64,000 nt of DNA, taken from NCBI GenBank assembly GCA_944474755.1, contig OX104113.1:24060432-24124431 (forward strand), read 5' to 3'. This DNA comes from Limnoperna fortunei (Eukaryota; Mollusca; Bivalvia; Mytilida; Modiolidae). Shown here one piece after another: positions 42,840 to 55,100 of the stretch. The notes below the pieces were generated by a model. It saw nothing but the letters and a program-made list of their open reading frames with translations. It searched no databases and was not told the DNA's origin. The position numbers were made by a program, and so were the translations under genes. The first letter of the stretch is position 1. Each line of letters begins with the position of its first letter.

Positions 42840-45800
42840 TTTAGCAACTGTATAATTGAATATCATAACAAAATCAATATTTCTTAACAAGAGTTATTGT
42901 ATCCTTTTTATTTTCATACAGCATACTTATTTCACATAAATAATGCAAATTTACATCTTTCTTACTCGTAAATAAGTTATATACTATTTCAAAATTATAC
43001 AATGTAAAATAAAAACTCCATATTTTGCCACCTTTCAATTGAACCAGTTATCCAACTAATCAGTTCAGAAATAAATTGTGATTTTTATAAATGACCAACA
43101 ATTGTCTTTTGAAGACAATTTTTAACAATTATCTAATGCTACATTACATAAGGATTGACAGTAACAAATATCTGGTTGCCTCGGCAACAACCTTAATTTA
43201 AGCACTTTGTATAATTCATGTAGCAAATTATCCTGTATGTGCACAGCCTAAGCTGACCTTACTGCGCAATCAATCCATAAAAGTAAATGTCATCATTTTA
43301 TTAATCCCAGGTTATTCATAGAAGCCATTCTACAGAGTAATTGAATAAATATTCTAATATGACATGCATTAAACTTTTCGAGACCACAACAATAGTAAAA
43401 CAATGATTTATGTATGAGCAACATGTGACCTTAAAGGGCTGTTCCAATTACAAAACTGTAACTCCAACCAGAAACCTATTGTGTATGACATATTAATGTT
43501 ATAAATATAGGTACGTAAATATCCTAAATGTATCATTATTGTCTTATTAGAATTGAAATAATTAACAGATTCTGTAGTTTATCGTAAAACAATTATAAAC
43601 TACAGCCTCATTAAATTATTGCTTAATTCACCAGTGGATCGTGACACTATACAAAATTGTGTTGGCTGAACTATAGACCATTTCTTTTAACCAAACTATG
43701 CAGTATTTACTGAAAATGTATTAGCTAATGCATGTTTAACTTAAACGACTAAATTTCACCACCAAATGTTGTGAACAACTACCACTACCACTCTCACAAA
43801 ATATTATACTAACACATTCTACATTGAAAGAACACAAAGTACTTACATGAACAGTATTACAGATTTTTATGATAAATATTTGTAGCTAAAGGGTTCGTAA
43901 AAATCTGAATACCAATTAAAATTTTCTTGATAATATTAAAAATGCATGAAAATACAAAACTAGATAAATGATTCCATTGATTTTCCTCAAATTCAAAAAA
44001 AACAGTAAACTAGAAAATAAATAATAATAATGTCTGAAGTTTTACATATACATATCTTCCACTTAGTGAAAATATAGCAAAGGCACAGAGTAAAAATATA
44101 AAGAAACATTAAAAGAAAGGTTTGATTCATTGATATAACAGGTAAGAAAAATAAATTGAATTTTGTGAACTTTTAATTACTACCAAAAAAAAAAAAATTT
44201 TCTCATGAGATCATGTATATTGATAGTCAATGATCTAATTTTAGTTGTAAGATCCATACAAATTTGTATTTTGGTTTTTTTTTAGGAATTGCAAATAAAT
44301 GGAATTTTTAAAAAATGCAGCTTTTTTCTAAATATACCACAATGGCCTTTAACCAAAATATGAAAAACTCCTAAGCAAATAGTTTGCCATGGTCTACTTA
44401 CACATTGTATTATAATCATCACTATTTCATTACTTAAAAATATTATTTCGTTATCTTAAATAACAAATCATGAACTATTTCCAAAACTGAAATTTGTAGA
44501 AAACGAAATAGTACTTGAAATAATGAAATAACAATTTGATAAGGAAACAATATTAACGAAATAGAAATAATACTGCTTCAACAAACTTTATTTCACAATA
44601 TTATTTAAAACAACAAATAATATTAATAATATAGTTGTCTTGAGCAAAACAATGTCTATCAGCTTTAGATATCCAAAAATGTCACTCAGTATGATGAAAC
44701 AAAATTTCTGTTATACACATTTAAAATTTATAATTTATAATAGAATGTACACAATAGAAATTTGTTTATCCCTCAATGGCTATAAAATTGTTAATAGTTT
44801 ATCCTTAAATAATATTTTCTCTAAAAAGATTTAAGAGACATCCTCAGTTCATATCAACACTGCTTGTGTGCACACATACAATCATACAACTATGGCATCT
44901 CAATGTACCACTTAATGTAATAATAACTGGCTCATAAGACTCCACTATAAAATCATCACCATTATAACATTTAAAAGGGAGACAATTTGTAAAGCATGTT
45001 CAATTCTGTTTTGCAACAATGCAGTTGACCAAAGTCAAACAGTTTATACCAGACGTCTCATTAATACATATAAATAAAGCTGCCAACAGAGTCATGTTTG
45101 ATGGCTGACATACCCTGTTTTTTTTACATAATACAAATAAGACAATTTATTACTAAAATTTGCCTTTTAAACTGCACAGAACTTAAGATTACACCAAACT
45201 TGGCCATTTACACAAGACACTATATAAAGATTATAAAAATATAACCTCTAGCCTTTCACCTATTTTGAAATATAAGTTAAATTTTACTTTAAAAATTAAA
45301 GAACAAATTGGCATTAGTGCCAAAAAAATCAACATATGATGGTCACTGTATTAAGGAATATGTCCATTGATCCATCTGGGGAAATGGGACAGTTGTTATA
45401 AGTCAGTTTCCATTAAACATTTGGTATTACAGTCACTGCTGAACCAGGAAGAGAAACTAAATATTGTTTGTAAACACAATGGATTACAGATGGCACAAAT
45501 ACATTCTGTTAATATAACATATAAACCATTAAAAAGTGTTATGTTCTAAACTTTAAAAACAAGTAAAATTGTGGAACACATAATTAATAGAAAATTGTCA
45601 ACATGATGTCGATTTGTTTGGACAATAAACAATTATTATAGAAAAGGGCACGGATGGCTAATTGTTCAGAGATTTTAATAAAGAGGTCAAACTTGTGAAT
45701 TTTTTTTTATTTTAAAGAAAATAATTGTTTGTAATACTGCACAATATATTTTCCACTTAGTTCAATACAACATTCAAAATTACAAGACAAATGCCCTCTG

Positions 45801-46071
45801 ATAAGCTGTCACTGAACAATTTTATATGTAAATAGATGATTTAATTACTACAATAACATTATGACTAGATATGCTCCCTCTTTCTGATTTCAAACCTTTG
45901 AGTACTCTCATCAACGGGGACCAAATTCTTCCATATAATGTCAATCACATTTAACTAGATATATTTCCCAACACATTATCAAGCTCTATAATATAAGGAA
46001 GTATTGAGCAGGCATAGTAACTAACGGCCAAAACAAGATATTGCATTTCAACTGGTTTGTTCCTATTTATA
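42840..46071. other. Intergenic DNA and probable TANGO1 3' UTR
   Basis: AT-rich, with no exon I can support on either strand. The part nearest 46071 is likely TANGO1 3' UTR (minus strand); no cleavage site could be fixed. A GGGCTGTTCCAATTAC word at 43437 hints at a MITE scrap. A run of ACGAAATA-like words lies at 44480-44560. Confidence 0.4.
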
Positions 46072-46145
46072 TCAAACTTGACTGGACTGTCTTGGAGGGT
46101 GGTGGTCTCCCTCGCCTTGTGTTCTGTGTCGGGGTGTCCCTGCCC
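46072..46145 (-). CDS. TANGO1: TANGO1 last coding exon
   Basis: 74 bp from the acceptor CTTTTTTAG to TGA at 46074-46072. In the phase set by exon 8 it encodes AGTPRHRTQGEGDHHPPRQS and SQV. Another frame also looks basic and proline-rich (TRRGRPPPSKTVQSSLI) and runs to a TAA, so the exact C-terminus is provisional. Confidence 0.68.
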
Positions 46146-49100
46146 CTAAAAAAGCACACAACAGAAAATTTCAAATATGAAACATGAATTTGTGTTCATA
46201 TATTTATGTCATAAATTTTTATTTATTATATTGATTTCATGAATTTATGACATTATTCATTTGTTCATGTTTAACTATCAAAGAGTTTCAGCTTCAGAAC
46301 ATGTAAAGAACAGATCATAGGTATGTATCTCCATATTATATTTGTGACCCAAACTTTCCTTGGTGGACATAAAAAACTGCAATAATTAACAAAATATCAC
46401 TAAAGGGCAACAAATCCAATATGCAGTTATCTAAACATTTTTTCTCTGTCAGATTTTCTCTATTTATAAGGGTTTTCAATATATTACAGAATTTTTAACA
46501 TTTAGCCTCTTGGTTATATCTTTAGCCACGATGGACACGTTGGATGCCCTGTGTCAACAGTAATAAAAGACTCAATACAAGCCAACCATGATTCAGGCCA
46601 ACTTTGGTTAATTTAGCGGTTTTAGAGACAAAGATTTCTGACAGTTAACAAATTCACCACTTTTGCCAAGGTCAAGTGACTGCAGTAAATTGAAGAAAGT
46701 TAAAATTAATAGAACTAAACTTTCAGTGTTGTTGGAACTAAAATCATGAGTTTGTCTAATGATTAATGAATAAGCTTGGTACTGATTATCTCTGAAACTG
46801 CAAAGTATTAAATTTCTCTAGAGTGAAAAATCTAAATATTCCGTCTATGTTAAGTAATCTATCAAGCTAAACTAATTATTTGATTATATTGTTATACTAC
46901 ATGTTAATGTTCTAAATAAATAATTAATTGTATCAGTTAATGTGTAAACTGTATAGTTTTAGCTAATAGCAGTAAGCACAATACTATTTTTATAAAATTA
47001 TCTATTTTTCCATCTTGTAAAGTTGGCTGAAACTGATTTTGTTTTACTGTACACATATTTAAGAAGCAGCTAAATAGAGAAAACTATATGAAATAATATT
47101 TATTTTAAGTGAAAGAGCAAGTCAATCACCTGAAAGTTCTGTTAATGTATTAAAGTTAGCTTCATTATACATTATATACCAATTTCCGTGAATGCAGGTA
47201 ATAACAAAATACAGAGCACCGAGGAAACTGTCAAAAAAAAAACAATCCACAAATCAGTCAAAGAAACCTGCAAACTCCAGAAACAACAACTAAAAAATGA
47301 AGTAACAGTACAGCAATGGTCCCCCTGACTTGGTACAGGCATTTCAAAAGAAATTAAAAAACTGCTTACTGCTTAGGTCGAGCTTGTGCTCCTTTGTGGA
47401 TCCAAAAGGTTACAAACTGAAATCAGCAATTATATTCCACATTTAATCAGCATTTTGAAATGCAGCAGTTTTTTTTGTTTTGATAGAGATTTTCCTATAG
47501 ACTAACAGTCACGCCCCTGAAGAGTGAGTTTACACTTGCATTTTTTTATTATTCCATATTATACCTTTTTATTATGAAAATTCAGTAGAAAAAATTACCC
47601 CATGATAAGAGTTTCATATTTTATACAATGTATCCATTACATGTTGCAAATCATCCACGAATTTTGCTATGGGAGTTTTACCCGTGAAGCCAGCCATTTT
47701 GGTTCTAAAGTGATCTAATATTGTTTACAAATGTTCATCTGCTTTTAAAAGATTTCCTACAAACCATGAGACTTTTCCTACCTCAACTGCAGAGGACATT
47801 ACAAGAAGGATTTCGAACAATCTACTGTTCCTCATGTACACTTCTGTTCTAATTTAGGTCAAAATTTACTAGAGAAATTCACCCTATCCAAATTAAAAGA
47901 ATGCCGAATTTCAAAAGGCTCATTAAATGCTGAAAATAATTGTTGATTTTACCTTTCTGGATCTACAAAAGGAGCATATCCTAGACCATACACGTTAAGC
48001 AGTTTTTTTTTGTCACTCCAAAAACCTCTGCCAATGTACGCTGACTTTAACTATAGAAAATTTTGACCTTGTTTTGAAGTGTAACCTAAAAGCCATCGAA
48101 TGATGTCTGTTTGAAAACCTTAGAGCATTGTTGTTTGCAGTTTATGTAAAAAGTGTTGCATCAGGAAAGCAGACAAATCTATGTACACAACGTAAGATCC
48201 CTTTAGAAACAAAAATGACTGACTTACAATGAAAAATTCCTGCAGGAAAAAAATTGAGAAAAAATTTCTGGAATCATATCTTTACACAAGAACATTTGTC
48301 AACAAAGAAATTTTATCTATAGTAAAACTTCTTGAAGGTGTGGAAGAGACATTTTTCTTGTAACCTTAGCTCCCAAGTCTATTCCAAAGAAATAGGTGAA
48401 GAATGCAAAAATCAGTAGAATCGCTGCAAGCTGTTGCATACCTGATCAATTGAGAAATATGACACCAAATGCAAGAGAAGCTGGAATAGTGAGGAAAATT
48501 TTTAATTTTTAAATTAAAATCATCTTACAGGTAATAAATGTTAAAACTATTTTGTTTTCTCTTTAATTATAACTGAACCTCTGATTTTATTCTGTACATA
48601 AAAAAGTGTGTTTAAAAATTGTCTTGCTATCACAAGCTAGGACATCTTAAACTGTAGTTTTGATTTGATCTAGTCTAGAGATTGACTTTTAGAATGGTAC
48701 ATTTAAATTTCATAAGATTTTCCTACATTATAGAAAGTTAAGTTTTTACCCAATTTAAATTCTCCAATTCACAAGAGGTTTGTTTATTTTTTGCTCAAAT
48801 AAAACCAAGAAACTTAAAATCATGTACACTTTACTAATCAGTAACACATAATAGTAAAAGAAAAAAAGTAAACTTTTAAAGGGAGACAACAAGTACATAA
48901 AATGTGTAAAACTGCTAACATTGCTTAAAATGTTTAAGGTTATCTTGAGATATATAACTTTTCGCATGACTTGCTCCTTCAACATAAAATCATACATCTA
49001 AATAAAGAGTATATACATGTACAGCTAAATAGACCTTTACCATGCCTACTACCTGGTGGTTCCCGGGGTGGTGGGGAGGGACCGTGGGGTGGTGGTGGCC

Positions 49101-52100
49101 CACGTAAATGAGGAGGAAGCATATCTGGTGGTGGAGGCATCCTATGACCAGGTGGCCCACGTAATCTGTCATATGGAGGTGGAGACCTTCTATCCATGGG
49201 AGGAGGTGGTCCTCTTCCAAAAGGTGGTGGCGAGCGGAGATCAGGAGGAGGCATTCTAGGACCTCTCCTGTCATGAGGAGGTAATCTGACTGGTCCAGGA
49301 GAACCTCTCATATCATCATCCCTGTAACAGAAGTGTGAAATTTTGGATTTTGGAATACTAGTAAAGTTATTTACTTAAATTGTAAAGTAGAACAGTGTAG
49401 ATAATACTGGCATACAAACAGTTTCTTTACATGAGCAAAAACTTTTTTTATGATTGCTTAATTCATTGAATGGTTGCCTCATGTCAAGCAAGTTGAGCAT
49501 TAGCTATATTGAGAACAAAAACAGGATAAATTAAACAATAATCAATTTGGTTAAGTAGGAAAGACAGGCAGTTTTGACTGCTACTAGATGTTTACTTAGA
49601 GTTAGATTGGGCTGGATTAGTTTACTTTATAGAAATATACATACCTCAGACCTGGAGGAGGGGGTGGAGGAAATGGTCCACCTCTGGATCCTGGCCTGTC
49701 CATACCAGGGGGTAAAGGAGGTCCATTTATCATGCCTTAAAATAAAGGGATCATAAATAAAATAATTTCAACTGAATTTTTTTGTACAAAATAAGAAATT
49801 CCAAGGATTTGTTTTACAGTAAAGAAGAAAATGTGTCTCAACAACACTGATGTCCCCATTTGCACATATTTGTAAACACCAGCCATTTTCTAAGCTCAAG
49901 CGAAAAAAAGCCCTACAGAATTCTGCCAGAGAACAGATCTCAAATGTTTTTAAATTTAATCAACTATTCTCCACACGAAATGTTGTTTTATTAGAAAAAC
50001 TATGCAAATCTATAAAAATTATAAATGTGAAATTCCCTCCTGGTTAATTAAATATTATTCTTTATCTCATGCATGCTGTATGTTACTAATTTGTATTAAT
50101 GTATTATTATCTTCTCTGTAACTGTATACGTATATGTTTATGAGAATAAAGTCATTCATTCATTCATTCATTCATCATGTTATAACTGTGTGTCATGTTT
50201 CATGTAGATGTGAAGTAATCTTCATAATAAATAAAGCTTCATTGAAAAGGTAAACCTGTGTTTATTAGTTTATCTTGATTATTGGTTTTTAGTTGTATCA
50301 TGACATCAACGGATGTATTATGTAATACACACAAATAAATTAATACTACTGTAAAAAGTGGTAAATATAAATAAAAATATGGAAATAAAATAAAGTATGC
50401 AATGCACAAGTAAAAAATCTTTATTTATGATAGAAAAAAGCTTTATTTAGCATAATTAAACAATAATTAAACAAAGATCCTGTTTGACAGTCTAAGTTCT
50501 GCTTTTAAACTTTGACCAGTATTCTTTCCTCGCATGGTATGTTTTGCTTTTAAGTTGGAACAAATTTTAACTCCCAATTTTCCGACATGTGAGGGTATGT
50601 TAAGAAGATGGTTACTTGTATCAATGTTATACATAAACTTGTTAACAACAGAAGTGTTTTGTATTTTTTGTACCTGGAGGTGGCATTCCTCTGGTTGGTA
50701 GTGGACGTATCAAACCGCTGGGACCCTGCATTAATCGTCTTTCTAAATCTGTTAATCTGGAATAAAAAATATCATTTATATAGTAAACCAGAATCTTTGG
50801 TCACTGTTCAACTACCAACAAAATGAATGCATCATGGTCTTAGTACCACATAACACCGTAACCTGATGCTCTTATATCTGTAGCCATTTTCAATATAAAC
50901 CTAACATGAGCAAGCGTGATATTTTTTTGTATTTATGGAGTAATATTATCATGCATAAACTATCCAGTGCATCACAGTGGAGTTCTTTCTAATGTTTTAT
51001 ACCAAATTTTAAAACCACAAAAATAGATCACCATCTGTCACCTAAATTTGATGGTTACATAAACTAAAGCACAATAAATCACTAAACCAAACAAGTGCTA
51101 CACAAAAGGTCTTTTAACAAACAAGGAAGTCAGACACTATCAATCTAACTTTTTTAATGGACAAACTACCTGACCAAACATTAACTTATTAATTCTTTAA
51201 ACATTTTTTTATAACAATACTGAACATTCATGCCTTGATTTTTGATTCCCTCCCACTTGTAAAGTGAGATTAAAAAGTGATTGAGTGTATCTCCTTCACC
51301 TAGGGCTAACCATTGCTACACAACTCCTCATACACCACTTAATTTAATTAAACTTTAACAGAGTTTTTGCCACTTGGCGCCACCTGATATTTTACATTTA
51401 ATCAAAATGATACTTGGGGTTTCTCATAGCAAACATAGACTTTCTTTGACATAGGGTGTCTGTTACACTTGGAGGTATCTATCTCTTATGCACATCCACA
51501 TACATGACTTGACAGAATTTTATGAAACTTTCACAGAAATGTTGTCACATCGTGTCATTGTGCAACTAATATTTGACATTTCGACCAGAATGATATTCAT
51601 CGTTTCCCAAAACAAGAAATAACTTTGCTATTATTTGACATTGGGAGGATGGGGTATCAATTACGAAGAGTTGTTTAACTTACTTTTGTAGTATTCAGTT
51701 AACATTCATGCCTTGAATTTTTCAATTTACTTTTGTCTTTATACTGAACATTCATCTGTGACTTACTTTTGTCATAATACTGAACATTCATTCCGTGACT
51801 TACTTTTGTCGTAATACTGAACATTCATTCCGTGACTCTTTTAATTCTCTTTCAGCTGCTCTTGCTGATAACTGTAATAAATACAAAAATACTATTTCCA
51901 GACCCTAAAAGAAACGTGACTAATCTGAGTACTGGTAGTAAACAATATCAGAACTCAGAGATTGGGTCCTTAATTTAGGTATATACTGTACTTTTGTGTT
52001 CATTACCCATATCAACAAAGTCACTCATTATGCATAAACAATGTTTTGATCTAAAATCACAAATCTTTTTCTTTAAGATTTGTTCAAGTCAGTGTTAGTT

Positions 52101-55100
52101 TAACTTGTAGGAAACTGCTGTAATAACTCAGAGAATTGTCTAAAATACAATGTATTTACAGTTAATAATAAGTACTAACCCAGTTATCATGAGCTTTCTT
52201 TTCATTAGCTGCTATCTGTAAATATAAAATTGACAGGCTGTTGTGTAATAAGCTTTAATACAATTAAGGATGAACTACACAAAATATTTTCTCTATCGAG
52301 GGATAACAAAATTTCCGTTTTACACATTGTAAAATCTGCGTAGCGGATTATATTGAATGTGTACAACTGAAATTTTGTTATCCCTCGATGGAGACAATAT
52401 TTTTTGTAATTAAAACTTATAAATAGATTTTAAACAATAGAATAAACTAAGCAATTTTATTTTTTAACTGGACATTTTTGAAAAAAAGAGATCAACACAA
52501 AAACTGTTAGTTTCCCGTGGAGTAATATATGACGTCAAAAGATGCATGTCTCCATGACGATGATTTTTTTTTCCATCCTCTGATAGAAAATAATTTACAG
52601 CCAATCAATCGAAAGTCAGTATTCTTGCGCAGTTTATTTATATTCAGATTGTTTCAAAAATGCCTACATGCATTTGCCTTTCAAAAAACATAATATTGTT
52701 TAATCAAAAAGTTGACTGAATAAAAATAAACTTATACTAAGCTGCACATAACAACAAAACTGCATTGTACTGCATAAGTGTTGCGGAACGATTGATAATT
52801 TGATTTATTCTCCATTTATGTTTTTGACAAAGTCTTTTAGAAAAAATGTACAGAAAATCAATACAACTACATAATGTGCTAAAATAATTTTAATCTTTTT
52901 TGAAAAACTACTTCAATGGTTTTAAGCAGAGTGTTTGCTTTTTGTCAGAGTGTGGTCAATTAGTTTATAACACACTGACCTGTGATCTAAAGTCTCTTTC
53001 TGCTGATAAAATTTCTTTTTTCAAGTCTTCTGTCTGTAATCTAGGAAAATATTTACCATTATATATTACATCCTCCTATTAAACTTCTATATTAAAACAA
53101 AAAGATATCAGTCGAACCAATATTCTGACAACAGTTCTTTAGAGATTATGTTTGTACATGCTGTAAATCAGCCAAATCAAAATACAGCTTTCTTGTCTTA
53201 TTTCTTGTAAATTTGCTACATATACAAGTCTTTCACTATATAAGATAAAAAACCTCAAATAACTGTGGCATGAAGTGATGACAACATATTTACATTGAAA
53301 AAACGCTCACTGTTTATTTATAAGACCAATTTATTTAAATGGTAAGAAATTTGTGTTTTTGTTTCCAGCCTGTTCCATAATAAATATCAAGTTACTGTGA
53401 GCTTATGCTCCTTGATGATATACCTGTTCTTTATCTTCAGAGAGACCTGAAAATGAATCTCACAACAAGGCATGATCACTCACAACTGTTTACAAAATTT
53501 CAGTGTTGTACCATTTATCGTTGAGGAGAAAAATGTGATGAAAATATGGTTACAGACATGGTTATGTAGAGACACACACACACACACACAATAACTAACA
53601 CACAGACTGAAAAACAGTATAACAATATACCCCTATCACAATAACTAACACACAGACTGAAAAACAGTATAACAATATACCCCTATCACAATAACTAACA
53701 CACAGACTGAAAAACAGTATAACAATATACCCCTATCTCTAGTGGGAGCAGTGATATAATAAGACTTGCTGTTTTGTGTAAAAGTCACTAACAGCAGATT
53801 AAATTCATGATCAAAAATCTCTGCATTTATACAAAACATACTTGTAACTTTCTAATTCTTCTTGTGCCATTTTAGCTACTTCATCTGCATTTTCTAACTT
53901 ATTTATATTTTGTTTCTTTAAAGCTTCTTGTTCACCCAATTCTCTGAAATGTAAATAATACATATAATAGAAATCTATTGGTTTTTTGTTGTACAGGGAA
54001 ACCTGTTTACAGTGTTCAAGCCATCTACCAACAAAAGTTTGTAGTTTAAGAACTGATATTTCCAAATCTGGCCATCAACATCTTGGGAATAGAAAACAAC
54101 TTAGAATTTAAAACATTTCTGGAAATATCAAATTAAGGAATTTTAATTTTAGTACATTGAGCATAATTACATAATTATATTTTCAAGCAAATGTGAATGA
54201 TTTCACAGTAATGGTTTAAATTGGACATTTATATGGGATCTTTTACAGAAAAAGTCTGGAAACCCAAGTTCTACAGACAATGAATCTCCAGATTGGCAAT
54301 TATGACCCACCTCCTGTGTAACGGATATTTTTCAAAGAACAGTGTGCATATACATTTAAATATAAGAATGAAATGCATCCATTTGAAGTTTCATTGACAT
54401 ATGAAAGCGTTGACCGAAGCACATTTTCAATGAAGCGCACCGTGCTTCATCATGAAAATGTGCTTTCGTCAACACTTTCATACGTCAATGAAACTTCAAA
54501 AGAATGCATTCAATTCTTATATTTACATTTTATTTTATAAACAAATTCCAGTTTCCTGATTTAAATGATGCACAATGGATTTTTGTTCATTTAAATTACT
54601 TGCATTGTTTGTTTACTGTGGACGTCGTCAACGAAGTGTGTGCTCTTCATGGCTACTGGTTTCATTGAGAAATGCAAAAAATTATTCTATGTCATCTGTA
54701 ACGGTTTGAACCAAAAGAAAATTAGGGATATCGATGAAAGACATACATAATGTAAATATTGATAGTTAAAATTGTTGTTTCTTTAATTTTTATATATAAT
54801 AATCTTTTAACTATTATTTGTTCAAATCAATGATATTAAATTTACTCCTTGCTTGGGTTGTTTCTTTCCAAATATATTTAATTTCCTTTAAATACTCAAT
54901 AGCCGAGCAAACATTGTCCATTTCGTATAACCTAACTTGGTATTTGCAGCACGTGACTGTTGTTGATGTCATAATTATATGTATTGATGACGCTGATTAT
55001 ACATGAATTCTTCCGCAAACAACAAGTGAAGGCACTAAAAATTGTGAATTGCAAATATTATTAAATATTGTTTTTGTTATTTTTTTCATAGTATTGAATT

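Noticed and set aside
49056..49259. Plus-strand ORF rich in Val, Glu and Gly
   Set aside because: It is the antisense shadow of the proline-rich TANGO1 exon 8.
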